Notes under the pieces: generated by a model | Seen by the model: only the letters and a program-made list of their open reading frames with translations | What the model was told of the DNA's origin: nothing | Database searches by the model: none | Shown here: positions 23,336 to 36,115 of the stretch, in pieces | How positions within the stretch are numbered: the stretch's first letter is position 1 | Layout: the number at the start of each line of letters is the position of its first letter | Source: Rhizophagus irregularis | Lineage: Eukaryota; Glomeromycota; Glomeromycetes; Glomerales; Glomeraceae | Assembly (NCBI RefSeq): GCF_026210795.1 | Contig: NC_089447.1 | Location: 3,660,501-3,724,500, forward strand | Direction: 5' to 3' | DNA: 64,000 nt | Program-made: the position numbers and the translations under genes

Positions 23336-25383
23336 ATGATTTCGACACTTCCTACTGATTGTCTTAACAAAATTTTCGAGTGCTTAGAGGAAGACAAAGC
23401 TACTTTACATTCTTGTTTACTTGTAAATCGTCTTTGGTGCAGAATTTCCGTTGAAATATTATGGAGAAATATTTGGGATCTTAAATGTATTGATCAAATT
23501 ATTAGGACTCTAATCGATTGCCTTCCTAATGAATCAAAAGACTTATTAATTAATAATGGAGTCATTTCAATTCCAATCTCAAATCCTCCATTGTTTAATT
23601 ATGTATCACTCTGCAAAGTTCTTTCAATTCCACATCTATTAATTGGCTATTGCACATATATTGAAATTCTAACTCAAGATCCAAAAAATTATCTGATAAT
23701 CCAAGAAATATTGAAAATGTTTATGAAACAAATTTCTTCTTTAAAAGAAATGGATTTTAGTTTTATTGAAGATGATTATGTTTTTGATTTTTTTTATAAT
23801 AAATATAATTTTTTAAATTTTATTAATTTTCCTGGAGCAAATGATTGTTTAAAAAATCTTTCAGAATTGATATGTGACTCATACATAAATTCTGAATTTT
23901 TTCTTCAACTATCTAAAATATGTCACAATATAAATTCTTTAGTTATAAAATTTGAAGAAACTGTTTCAGTAGTTGGAATAAAAGAATTGATATCTTGTCA
24001 AAATAATTTGAAATCCATATCATTCACCTGTAATGATGGTAGTAATATTTTTGATAATGATATACTTAATTGTTTCAAGGCATCAACAAACATTCAAATA
24101 CTCTAATAGAATTATTCTTATTTGGAATATCACTACTGTTATGCCAGTTCTTGTATGCTTATAAAAATAAGCGTATGGGTGTATGGTAAGCAGAAGGATT
24201 ATGAATAAAATAAATGTTAAATAATATTAATGAACGCAAAGTGAAAATAACTATATGTAAATATTAGTAAATGTATCACTGTCGATCAATTTACGAAGGT
24301 TACACAATAAAATAAAATGAAATTTCAGTCAAATGCGAATACGGTATTGCACACACGGGCATATACACTCAGACGCAAATATGACTCACAAATATAACAA
24401 ACTATAAAATAAACAATGAGATAATTTATTTAATAAATGCTTTATTAAAATATAACAGAATTATCTATCTTTAATACATAGAAAAATAATGCATCTATTT
24501 ATATGTAAAAACACTAAGCTAAAAATGTTTAAAATGTTTAATATATGCCATATATACCATATGTGCAATATGTGCAATATATGCCATATATTTAATATAT
24601 TTGATATATTAAACATTTCGAACATTGATCCTCCCGTTATATGACGTTGATCATTCAACAATAATTAATCATCCCGGAAATTACCATTGATCAACGATTA
24701 TATCACGTGACTTCGTTGCATTGTTTTTCATCGTAACACTACCATCCATTTTTACTAGAATTATATTTTCAAACTTAAGATTTTTAAAATTAGTTCTTTC
24801 AATTAATGTTGATACATTGATTAAATTTTTAGTAATTAATGGAAAGAATTTAGAAGAACTTTCTGTATTTGACTGTAATAATAATTCATTAAATTTAGCT
24901 ATAGCTAATTATTGCCCAAACTTAAAATCATTATATGTTAATTTTCCATCTAATGGAATAGAAGAATTAAAAATGATTTTTGTTAACTGCCAACAATTAG
25001 AAAGTATTAGGACTTCTAGTGGTTCACGTTTAAGCGGAAAGAGACTGTTAGAATTTGTTGCTAAATATTCTCCTAAAAATTTTCATGAATTAAACTTACG
25101 TGAAGTAAATTTAAAATCAAAAGATCATTTGGAATCATTTTTTAGTAGTTGGAAAGATCGTATACCACTAAAACCATTATCACTTATCATTAATGGTAAT
25201 GGTAAGGGTCCTTTAAATAATAACATAATCAGGAAATTAGTTGAAAAATACAAAGGATTGGGTGTTATTAAAAATTTGAGTACTCAAACAAATAAAAGTG
25301 AATTAGATTCAGTTATACTCTTATTAAATAGTATATTAAATCATATTAATTGTTGTTATGTAGCAAAAAAAGTGATTATTTAG
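23336..25383 (+). pseudogene. F-box/LRR-like protein gene split by a solo LTR
   Basis: The start ATG at 23336 opens MISTLPTDCLNKIFECLEED and CLLVNRLWCRISVEILW, the F-box typical of the expanded Rhizophagus family, followed by LRR-like sequence. The frame is lost near 24080, where the alternative frame continues HSNTLIELFLFGIS. A solo LTR (24137-24738) then interrupts codon CTA-CCA, and the second half continues PSIFTRIIFSNLRFLKLVLS up to TAG at 25383. A functional copy would be a substrate-recognition subunit of an SCF ubiquitin ligase. Two independent lesions make this copy a pseudogene. Its paralogue at 32221 is intact. Confidence 0.85.
24137..24738. mobile_element. Solo LTR of the Ty3-type family
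   Basis: The 602-bp segment begins TGTTA and ends TAACA and is a diverged copy of the 635-bp LTRs at 52129 and 59039. Shared blocks include ACACTAAGCTAAAAATGTTT, CATTGATCCTCCCG and ATATCACGTGA. It is flanked by a 4-bp target duplication, CTAC (24133-24136 and 24739-24742). It arose by recombination between the LTRs of an earlier insertion in the F-box gene. The family is therefore older than the full-length copy at 52-59 kb. Confidence 0.88.
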
Positions 25384-25605
25384 TTTGATATAATAAATTC
25401 ATGTATCCTATACTAGTAAATATATAATAAAACTTAATTAATGAATATATCATATTTAACATCATTTTTGATACTTTGAGAAAATTTTACATATGAATCA
25501 TTCTCTCACCAGAAGCAAACAAGGTTTTAAAACAACATTTTATTGAAATATTCAAATATTAACTACATGTATAACGTAGGTATATAACTAATATGCAAAA
25601 GAAGC
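25383..25605 (-). repeat. Dispersed repeat, copy 2
   Basis: Inverted match of 14930-15128. It starts at the end of the F-box pseudogene. It holds about 30 extra bases (around 25510-25540) compared with copy 1. Confidence 0.65.
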
Positions 25606-25649
25606 CAAGCCAAATTACAAGAATAAAAAAATAAATCCTTTTCAAAAAA

Positions 25650-26035
25650 TAAAAGAAAAAGAGAAATGGTGAGTGGACACTTTATAACCGCCTAGAGTGG
25701 AAAATGAACTTGCTCAACTCTTTTGGATATCACCAACCCAGCAAGATTACTCTTTGGTTAGAATAATATAACATTATTATTGGAAACCTAATCATGTTTT
25801 TACAGATTGCAGAAGGGCTAAAGTGGCCATTCCATACAAAAACAATTTTATTAATCCTGCAGATTTAGTCCAATCAATGATGGACAAGATAGGGGCGAGT
25901 GAGCGAGTTTTTTTTGTTTTTTTTTTCCTATTTTTTTTAAAAAAAATCACCAAAGGTTGCCAGGTGGGCAATAGTGCAAAGGCTAACCACATTATATGTA
26001 TTCAAATTCTTAAGGAAGGCCTATTGATCTTTTAA
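25650..26035 (+). pseudogene. Decayed coding relic, probably transposon-derived
   Basis: One frame with several stops reads PPRVENELAQLFWISPTQQD, then YWKPNHVFTDCRRAKVAIPY and NNFINPADLVQSMMDK, before a T-rich run. It clearly derives from protein-coding DNA. I cannot name the family. An upstream EKW-stop-VDTL in the same frame shows decay. Confidence 0.35.
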
Positions 26036-27659
26036 ATTATAGTGAAAATAAATAATTAAAAGAATTTAAGTGTTTATTTAATGTTTAAAGGAATATTAAG
26101 ATAAATCTTACATTAAAAATCTTATTCAAATCATAGGAGAAAGAATGCAAATTTCTTTAATAAGCTACATAAATCATAAAAATTGATTGAAAATAATAAG
26201 TAGAAAATGCGTAGAATAATAATATAGCAAACAGATTAATAAGAGCTATAGATAGAAATTCATTATGAAATGGAGTTTATAATATGCATGTTGTCATTAA
26301 AGCCACCAGCATTTTATAGATAATAACCTAGAAATTCATATATAGTTAGAAGATACAAATACATTGGTCATTATTAGGAGATAACTGAACAAAATAGAGT
26401 TCTTTAGCAGAATACAGAGAAATTGGTTGAAAAAAAGGACCAATTAACAGATTATTTAATTTGCATTCAAGGGAACAATATAATTATATTTGAAGAATTG
26501 CATTTGGTATGTAATCATGTCAATAGAATTCCACTTGCAGGATTTTCTTGGATTATCAACTTTATCCACTTAGTCTATTTTCAGACTAACTTGAAATGAT
26601 ACTAGAAAGAAATTATAATTCATAACCAGAAGTTGCTTACTCTGTCAGCAAAATATAAAAAAAAACACTTAACAAATTTAAAGATGGAAATATCAGTAAC
26701 ATATATATATATTGATTTTAATTACTAAATACTTTCAACACTTAACCATGGAATCTGTAACTTCAAAACTACTAACATTAGGTATGCTTCTTACAAAGGC
26801 AACATTGTATAATCATCTTCCAAAACAATAATAAAATGATAACAATAACAAAAGATGCAAGAGGAGCAGAACTTTTGGTTATAAGGTAAGGTGATAGAGG
26901 AAGTGGTATAGATAGAAGAAGCAATAGCATCATTAATTGCTTTTTCTTTATAGTTGCAAATCTTGTGCCAATAATAATATCAGAGCTGAAATTAATTATA
27001 TCCAATCTTTAAATTCAATATAAAGAAATTGTCAAAGAAATAAAATAAACTATAAAGTATCATAATGGAGATACATATTTTCATGAAAAGAACTTCATGT
27101 AAATAAATATAATAATATCAACATTTGGATTACCATCTCTATTTATTACTCTTACAACAAAAAAGATTTTATAATTAATTGGGTTAAAAAATATTCTCAA
27201 TGATAAAAAAAAATCTTGGGAAAACTGCTACTGGCATAATTAATGACACAACAAAAGCATATATTAGATATTTATATGTATCACAAGTTACCAAAAGGTA
27301 GTTATCATTTTTTCAATATACCAAATAGTCATTAGTATAGAGAAAGCTTCACAAAAACAATCACATTATGCAATGGTATCATCTATCCAGAGCATTGAAG
27401 GAAAATTATCCTAAATTATATAAGTTTCTAAACAGCAAAAATTTAATGAAACATCTGAAAAAATGATTGAATATTCAGATTTGTCATTACTTAAAGAATT
27501 AATGGCACATAAATCAATACCAGAAAGCTTATTGTTTAAAGGGAATGATTTTGGAATTTTAAAACTTTATGAAAAATTGTAAGTTATAATTAATAATTTA
27601 AATATCAAATCTTAAATTTTACTATAATATTATTAAACTGTCACAAAATTTTAAAAGAC
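26036..27659. other. AT-rich DNA, possibly the outer part of the Helitron relic
   Basis: Coding-like pieces with many stops, for example NIIIFEELHLVCNHVNRIPL near 26480-26540, but no assignable domain. Confidence 0.3.
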
Positions 27660-30600
27660 ATAAATAATTATGATACTATTCTAACAAATACATACTACAT
27701 TTTATATGCAACTTAAAAAGCACATTGGAAAAATTCTGTACATTCAGAATGGGCAATTTAACTAACTTTTTTTGAAAGAGTAGAATTTCAAAATCATGGT
27801 ACAGTACATACACATGGTATATATTGAATTTTTAAATCTATTGCAAAAATGATTGATAAAATCTTATAAGATCTGATTTACTTAACCCAAATATTGAATC
27901 TGATTTATATGAAAAAGTAAAAGCAAATTAAGTTTATATATTGCAGTGCAAAATTTGGGGTCTAGCTACTTTAAATCATACTTGTAAAAAAGTAGATAAT
28001 TACAACTATTACTATCACAATAATTTCAAACTCATCACTAATAAAGCTGATGCAAGACAAAGAGAAAAAATGGTGGATCGATGGAAATTATAAAATTATT
28101 GATGAACTGTTAGCAAATGCCAGATGAATTTAGAATTTCCTCATCCATTTTTTCACAATACATATTTTGATATTAATACTCAACATTATATTTACAGATG
28201 TATTAAAACTGAAGATCAATGAATAGTACCATACCATTCTTTAACTTTAATGATACAATATATTAGTTCTAGAAAATTAGCCTTTTATTTAATAAAATAT
28301 ATAGCAAATCAAAATCATTCCATATTTTAATATACAAAAAAGTGATATATAAATTAAAAGAACATATAGTAGCTCAACTTGCATTTTATGAAAAGAAATG
28401 TTATGCAGAAGGCATTTCTTACATGGATGACGTCAAAAAAGCTTGGAAAAAGCTTGAAATTTAAAAATTAGGATCTGTGGAATTAATGCTCTTAATATTG
28501 GAAAACTATTTGTAATTCTTTTTGTACTATTACTTATCTTACTACTGATTCTCCTATAAGTAGATAAAAAGCTATTTGATCTATTTATTTAATTAATGAA
28601 AATGATGATCAATCCAACACAAACTTCATCAGTAATAAAAACTACAGCAATAGCAATAACTACATCATCAAGGAAAAGGAAAATGGATAACATAATGGAG
28701 ATTTCCTTGCCACTCCCTTGTAATTCTGATTCTTCTTTGAATATTCTTAAGGTCTTGGAGTTGACAATTCCAGAGTTGGATGCAATCATATTGAAAAATA
28801 TTTGACCTTCCAGAAGAAGAATACTCTTAAAATTATGAAGTAGTATTTACTAGACTAACAACTTAACAATTATTTATATTAATAAATTAGGAAATTATAT
28901 AATTAAAAGAACAAATCAAAAATTAGATATTTAAGATTAGAAAACAGAAAACTCTATTTTTTTATCAAAAACTTCTACTTGAAATTCCTTGCAGAAATAA
29001 AGAAGAATTGCCTAATTACTTAGCAGTTTTTTAACTAAACATTGGTCATATAATCATTCTGAATTTCAAGAATCTGATACAACAAATTACCTAAGATTTT
29101 TTATATTTACAATAACTAAAGCTAAATCTTCAAATTTAATAATCTATTAGTAACTTAATTAATAATTTACAATTTATAATACCAGCTTCTATAACAGAAT
29201 TTCTTACCATAGTATCCAACATAATTCCTAATTAATTGATCCTCTGCATTAAATCTTCCAATGATCAATTAAATGCTCTTTCTACAATTTGTAATATTTT
29301 TATTCCAAAATTATCAAAAAAACAAATATGCATATTTTTTCATTACTGGAACTAGTACTGGAAAATTATTTTAATTAATTTAATTACTAATGATTTAAAA
29401 AGTAAAAGGTCAAATTATTTATTACTAGCTCCAACTGGTATAGCTGGCACAAATATTGGAGGTGAAACTATATGTTCTGCATTAAGAATTCATTGAAACA
29501 CATAGTCAGTGGTTTTAAATCTTAAGCATAATTTTTTCAAATATTTGAAAACTAGAGATACTTTAATTATTTATGAAATTCCTATAACATCTACTCTTTT
29601 TTATTTTATCTCTGATATGTTTTCTGTCATTCAGCAACAAATTAATGCATTTGGAGGATTAAATGTTATAGTTGTTGGTGATTTAGCTCATCAATATAAT
29701 TTTAATGGATTTTTTTATTTTGTAAAGTGGTATAATGCCAAAATTGGTATTTAAAATCTATTCATTTTCAAAATTGATTTGTATCATTTTTAAAAATCAA
29801 TTCGTAAATATATATATCCCCCACATATTACTTCCAGTAACTGCTGGTTTACCAGTATATAAATCATCAGAATGGAAATACTTTTATTCTTTATTTTAAA
29901 AAAATCACAAGACAAAATCAAGATATGCAATATTATCATGCCTTACAAGAAATTAAATTTGGCAATATTTTTTATGAATACATGGACTCTTTTATATAAA
30001 AAGGAAAATAATTTTAATTATCATAAACTTCTTAATACTATTCTTAATATTAAAAATATTGTTGGATATAATCAAACTGCCAATCAGATACATTATTTGT
30101 AATATATATGTTACCAGTAAATGAAAATAAATAAAGAACAACACACTAGTCTTCTGTAAATCCATAAATATTCTGCTCTCCTTCAACTCTTACAGCCCTA
30201 TTAGTTCAGCTATTGATTTTATTGATAATCAACAATACAATCCAGATGATGCACAAAAACTTTTTAAAAGAAAACTAACTTTCTAGTTATTTATATTTAC
30301 AAAAAAGGTGCTCAAGTTATATATCCTAAAAATAATCTAATAGATCAAAATATATATAATGTTACTATTGTAGTAGTAATAATTGATCTTGATTTACAAG
30401 AATAGCTTTTAGTGTAGAGGGTAGTATCATTAATATTGGAATTAAAAAAGAAACTGCAGCATTTATGATTAAAGGAGTAGATATCAATTTCCTTTACAAA
30501 ATGCATTTGCACTTACAGTTCATAAAACACAAGTTTAACTTTACCAGAAGTTTCTGTAAGTCTTGATAACCAATTTTTTGCTGCTGGCCAAGCATGCATT

Positions 30601-30720
30601 GTATTAAATAGATGTCAGATTTGTCTAAATTGCATATAGCTTCCTTGCATTCTTCTGCTTTTATTACAGAAGTCAATAAATGAAGAATATAAACATCCAA
30701 AACAGAAGCTGCTGTTCCAT
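27660..30720 (+). pseudogene. Highly decayed Helitron (Rep plus PIF1-type helicase)
   Basis: Collinear remnants of a RepHel protein are visible despite many stops. Near 27780, RVEFQNHGTVHTHGIYW corresponds to the HUH (His-x-His) motif of the Helitron Rep domain. Near 29430, LLAPTGIAGTNIGGETICSA is helicase motif Ia. Near 29650, INAFGGLNVIVVGDLAHQ is motif III. Near 30490, PLQNAFALTVHKTQ, LPEVSVSLDNQFFAAGQA and CIVLNRCQ match the C-terminal helicase motifs. A living element would replicate by rolling circle. No Helitron ends (5' TC, 3' hairpin-CTRR) could be placed with confidence. Confidence 0.72.
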
Positions 30721-31483
30721 TACCTTTATAAATTTAAATTTATTAAAATAAAAACATTAAATTAGCATAACTGTATATTACATTAAGAATTAGATAAAAG
30801 TTTTAATTTAATATTAAGATTGGTGTTGTTTGCTGCATCAACTTGTTACCCATAACTTTTACTACTACATGGAAGTAATGGAAACCTTTAGGATCGATTG
30901 ACATTTCTGCAAGATCATGGTATTCTCTTTCCATATGATTACCTTTGGACACTCTAACCACTTTCCTTTGGGTTTCTTGTAGAGGTTTTAATTAAATATT
31001 ATTATAAAATTACTATGAAACACCAGTGGTGCTTAGTACCAGTGTCACATATTTTTATTTGTATTATGTCACTTATCAGATTTATTAGTTTATGTTTTAT
31101 TTATGCAAGTAGTTTCACCTTTTAGAAATTGTGACCATACTCCAGAGAGATTGTAATATTTGCTATTCCTGGTATATATTGTCATAAATAGATTATACAA
31201 AATTTTTAGATTCTAAATTTAAATTAGACATTGGCATTCAATAGGTAATTATTGAGAAACTTTTATGCTTTTATTTTTTGCTTTTTTATATTTTTTATAT
31301 AAATTATAAAAATTGGGAATCAAGTCATAATTATTACAATTATTGTTAATAAAACATCTCTTTTTAATATATGAAATTTTTCTATTCATACATAAAATAC
31401 TTTCTTCGACACTATTGAAGGTATAGTAATTTAATAAATTAACAAAGTGTTGAATTCTATCAAACGTAATTTTTCAATACATT
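30721..31483. other. Intergenic, weak minus-strand coding trace
   Basis: On the minus strand about 30999-30807 a frame reads HMEREYHDLAEMSIDPKGFH and YFHVVVKVMGNKLMQQ without stops for about 60 codons. No ATG context or domain supports a gene. Confidence 0.25.
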
Positions 31484-31750
31484 CGTTTTCAAAATGGTTG
31501 AAATTGATGTTGATTACGTCTCATGTAAGGTAGTGGTGACAAAAAAAAAAAAATTTTTTTCACATATAAAAAAATATATGTATTGTATGTAAAATAATAC
31601 AAGATCATGGAACACTTTTTTACGCAAACGCTCTCAAAGGATTGATGAAATATCACGTGATTGCTAATCGACATTCACAAATTATCCTGTGTTTGTCACC
31701 AGTGATCACGCCCTACGTGCTCAACATAGATTTCAACCATTTTGAAAACG
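31484..31750. mobile_element. MITE with 21-bp terminal inverted repeats
   Basis: The ends are CGTTTTCAAAATGGTTGAAA and its exact reverse complement (31484 onward, and ending at 31750), with weaker pairing further in. Length is about 267 bp without coding capacity. A target duplication could not be fixed with certainty. Confidence 0.75.
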
Positions 31751-32220
31751 GCAATAATTGATTATAAGTAATATGTATATGTATTTACCGTAAAATCATA
31801 AATGATCACGTTATAAGTAGATTATGTGTCATACGTTACTTTGATGGTTAATTTTCAGTCCGATTTTAGTAAACGGGAATAGTTATTCCGTGGATAAGAT
31901 AATCATGTAAATATATTACTAATCTTGGAACACATTTCGAACTTGGATTATATAATCACTTGAATTTTGGGACGGGTAGGAATTCCGATACTATAAATTT
32001 GGCTAGAGCTGCACAACAAAATTTAGTACTGTATTACAAGACAGAATTCTTTTAAATTCAGCTGATCATTTAATTCAATCCAAATAAATTTTAGCTTAAA
32101 CACAAATTTCTTACTTTGGTATATTTAATAGCAAATATTTGTAACATTTGTACCACATTTTATAACATAAAAGAAACTCTTTTTTTTTTTAAAAAAAAAA
32201 AAATTCCTGAAAATTAAAAA
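31751..32220. other. Upstream region of the F-box gene
   Basis: No gene. A T run followed by an A run lies just before the ATG, as in front of the other F-box gene, and may be part of the shared promoter or leader. Confidence 0.4.
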
Positions 32221-33654
32221 ATGACACTTCGACTTCCTATTGATTGCCTTAACGAAATTTTAGAATGGTTAGAAGATGATAAGATGACTTTATATTCATG
32301 TTTATTAGTTAACCGTTTTTGGTGTGAAATTTCGGTTAGAATTTTATGGAAGAATTATTTTGGACTTGATAATAAACAACGATTAAAAGTTTTTAATACT
32401 TTAATTTCTTGTTTACCTAAAGATTCAAAAGAACTTATTAAATATAAGAATGAAAATATTATTTTAACACAAACTTTACCATTATTTAATTATCCATCAT
32501 TTTGTAAAATTCTTTCAATTGGTGAAATTATTATAATGACAAAATTATTTCTTGAAAGTGAAAGATTAATTCATTCTGAAAGTTTAAGAGATTTAATAGG
32601 ACGAGAAATTTTAAAAATGTTTATGAAACAAATTCCTTCATTAAAAAAATTAATTTATTATTCAATTGATGGGGAAATAAGAATTTCAAAAAGTATAACT
32701 TTAACACAATTTCTCGGAGCTAAAGAAAGTTTAATGGATCTTACAGAATTAAGATGTAGTTCAGATATTACATCAGAATTTTTTAATCAATTATCACAAA
32801 TATGTCATAATATTCAAACATTAATTATAGAAATTGAATATAGTCATATTTCAAATGGGTTAAAAGATTTAATTTCTTCACAAAATAATTTAAAATATTT
32901 ATCATTAACAGATCCTCTTTTAAAAGATATGGATTGGTCAGGAATTATATCATCTTTAACAAAACATTCAATTACATTAACAAAATTACATATTCAAGTA
33001 AATGGAAATAAGGAATTATCATTTATTAATAAATTTAAAAATTTACAAGAACTTTTTATTTTATTTGAATCTTATGGTTCTTCTAATTCTTTTAATAAAC
33101 ATTTTAAAGATTTACAATATACAAAATTTGATCAATTACAAATTTTAAAACTTGATGGAGGTTGTCCTAAATTTGAAATTTTGGTTAAATTTTTAGAAAA
33201 TAATGGTAAAAATTTAAAAGAATTTCATGTTAATGGTTATGGTTCTTTAAATTTAATTATTGCTAAATATTGTCCAAATTTATTATCTTTATATACTTTA
33301 TTTCCAAAGAATGAAATGGAAACATTAAAATTTATCTTTAATAATTGTCAAAAATTAGAATCTATTAAAATTTTATGTGGTGAAGGTTATTTAACTGAAA
33401 AAGAGATTTTGAAAATTGTTGCTATTCATTCCCCAAAAAATTTTCATGAATTAAAATTATATAATTTCGATATATCGGGATCTGATTTTGAACCTTTTTT
33501 TATCAATTGGAAAGATCGGGTACCATTAAAATCTATTTCTTTTATTATTGAATGTCATTTAAATGTTAAAAGAGAAAATATTGAATTACTTGAAAAATAT
33601 AAAAATTTGGGTATTATTAAAAAATTTGAGATTAATGTAAAAGGTTTATATTAA
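32221..33654 (+). CDS. F-box/LRR-like protein
   Basis: An uninterrupted 477-residue frame begins MTLRLPIDCLNEILEWLEDD and CLLVNRFWCEISVRILWKN, the F-box (residues about 3-45) that binds Skp1. The remainder is leucine-rich with irregular LRR-like segments such as LKYLSLTDPL, LTKLHIQVNGN, LQELFILFES and LQILKLDGG. The end, GIIKKFEINVKGLY, is typical of this fungal family. It most likely selects substrates for an SCF ubiquitin ligase in the cytosol or nucleus. The gene is a single exon. It is a paralogue of the broken gene at 23336; both share motifs such as LLVNRxWCxISV and HSPKNFHELKL/YSPKNFHELNL. Length and completeness suggest it is functional. Confidence 0.92.
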   Translation: MTLRLPIDCLNEILEWLEDDKMTLYSCLLVNRFWCEISVRILWKNYFGLDNKQRLKVFNTLISCLPKDSKELIKYKNENIILTQTLPLFNYPSFCKILSIGEIIIMTKLFLESERLIHSESLRDLIGREILKMFMKQIPSLKKLIYYSIDGEIRISKSITLTQFLGAKESLMDLTELRCSSDITSEFFNQLSQICHNIQTLIIEIEYSHISNGLKDLISSQNNLKYLSLTDPLLKDMDWSGIISSLTKHSITLTKLHIQVNGNKELSFINKFKNLQELFILFESYGSSNSFNKHFKDLQYTKFDQLQILKLDGGCPKFEILVKFLENNGKNLKEFHVNGYGSLNLIIAKYCPNLLSLYTLFPKNEMETLKFIFNNCQKLESIKILCGEGYLTEKEILKIVAIHSPKNFHELKLYNFDISGSDFEPFFINWKDRVPLKSISFIIECHLNVKRENIELLEKYKNLGIIKKFEINVKGLY

Positions 33655-36115
33655 AAAAAAATAATAAATAATTATATTATTATTTATATATTATCCTAAA
33701 TTTATTTGTATTTATTTATAATAAAACATATTATTATTATTAAATTATAGAATTGTGATAATATTTTTTAAAGTGTAAAATTGTTGACTCATTTGCATCA
33801 CATGATTTTTCTTGGAAAAGAAAAAGTGAATAATATTGTTTCTTATCAATCGTCATCGTACATATCTGAGATTTTTCACAAAGAATACATTATGCATGCA
33901 TCATGAGGTTGAAACAATCAAGCGGTCACACAAATAAATTACAGAATCTAGAACTTAATATTCGAATTTTCTGTGATACACGGCGTAAGGACCCTAGATA
34001 ATTATAATAGAGGTTACATTCACGTTACTATGAAAATTTCAAAAAAATATACACTAGCCGACTAGCCGTTGGGCGTCCGAGGCATTATAATTGCATGATT
34101 ATTAGTATATTATTATATTAACGTGTTACATTTGATTCTAAATTATCTAAAATTATGTTGGCATACACGTGGTGTTCAATACGCTTCGAACAATAATTTA
34201 ATGAAATAACTGTTGATATGAACCATCTTTTTACAAACACAGATAATAATTTCCTGGAGCATTTTGATATCTTTTCAATGTTTCTAAATGACATTTATTT
34301 TTCCATCTTTTTATTCTTAAAATTCCAGATTTCGAGTTATTATGTTAACGTTATAAGGATTAAGGTTTAAAGTTGAATTGATTTCAATAACCGAATTTTT
34401 TTCATCCTTAGAATGAGCTTCATGTTTTTGATGTTGTGATACCAAAAGTAAAATTTCTAATTTTCCTGACAACAAAGCGCCTGTTTTCAACGTTTTATTG
34501 TTATATTCCCAAATAATACTTTACCCAACTAATTATTTATGCATAAAATTTATTTTCTTTCGACCTTCTTTATCAAAGTTATTAGTATTTTCTTCTAAAT
34601 CAAAAATATATTACAGCTTTACTAATTTCTCTTAGTTTATAATCAATCTCATTAGTTTCTCATCATCATTTTGATTTAAGTTCTCTTCTAATAAAGAAAC
34701 TTCATAAACTGACATATTATAAGTCCTACCATAAAAAAGTTTTTCATATTATTTTAACAAATTCGAGAATTTCAGAAAATGCAATTTGATTACTCATGAG
34801 CTTCATTAATAACCAAATAAATTTCTTCATCTGTAGGATACTATAATAAGTCATTAATATCATTAGCAATATTACCTTCATAATAATCAAAAATAAGTGA
34901 TTATATTATACAAATGATACTTTTCTTTATGGAATACAATGTACATTTCTTATATTTATTGAATAGCTTTATTAGAGACATAATAAATGAATATTAATAT
35001 AAATCACAAATACATAATTTTTTTTAAAAATTAAATGAGCAATTATGAAAAGTAATTTTTAAAGTTAGTTAACTTTCAATATTAACATTTGAACTAGAAA
35101 TATTTTTATTATTTTCGTCTACTTGTAGTAGCACTTTCATTTTTTAATTGTTAACGTTAATTTGTTGCAAAGAAGTATTTTTACTAATAATTCAAATAAA
35201 AATAAATATTTCAAATATTTAAAATATGATACTAATAAATAATATTTCATCTTCAGCAACTTGCAATCCAGATGTTGAAACTTTATCAGATGTTCTATCA
35301 ATGGTCATCTTTTGATATAGATCACAATCGAAGTAGTACTACATGACATTAAAGTGGCTTGATCTGTACATAAAAATAAATTAATCAGTGATATATTAAT
35401 TTAGCTAGTAATAAAAATTTAATAATACTAATAATACTGTACCAGGTATTTTTTCATATGTAGCATTACGCAATCTTTCTGAATATGGAAAATTCAATAA
35501 AGTCAAAAGTACGGCATAATTTCTCAATATATACGTTATTGAAATTGATATTGGAAAATCGAAAAAAAAAATTCGTACTGTACTATATAAATCAAAAATA
35601 TAAATAGTTCTTACCTTGAAGATTCAAATAAAAATTAATTACATCAACATTTATTGTAAATTATTTATAAAAATTTGGCTTCAAATATTTCCTCCACTTT
35701 TTTGATTTTAAAGAAAAATTTTTTTACAAGTTTATGAAATCCAGGACATACTTCAAGGATACAAAAACACTTTTTATTCAGAAATTGTATAGTTTATATC
35801 TTGTCAATTGATTCTTCACTACATATAGTATTTTCAGTCAAGAATTCAAGAATTCGACATTTGGATCATTTTTTGTGCTAAAGATTAAATTTACCCTTCC
35901 CATAATTACATCGTACTCAACGTAAATCAATTCATCTAGTACTGTATTTATGATATATGTCAAATCTAACAATCATTATAATCAAATACTACATAATTTT
36001 TAAAATAGTAAATATTTACTCCAATAAAAAAAAAATATATAAATTATTAATTTTGGAAATAATAAATTAAGTAAACAAAAAAAATATTTATGTATAATTA
36101 TTATTCACGCTAATT
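33655..36115. other. Intergenic with faint minus-strand relics
   Basis: On the minus strand about 34860-34380 broken frames read YPTDEEIYLVINEAHE, SLLEENLNQNDDEKLMRL and KLEILLLVSQHQKHEAHSKD. These look like a decayed gene that I cannot assign. At 35449-35490 the sequence CATATG-AGCATTACGCAATCTTTC repeats the upstream region of the BTB gene (37638-37680), so a remnant of a third BTB copy or its promoter lies here. Confidence 0.4.

Noticed and set aside
24461-24661. Frame with repeated Ile-Leu-His-Ile pattern
   Set aside because: It reads the ATATTTGATATATTTAATA repeats inside the LTR. The same frame occurs in all three LTR copies and has no independent support.
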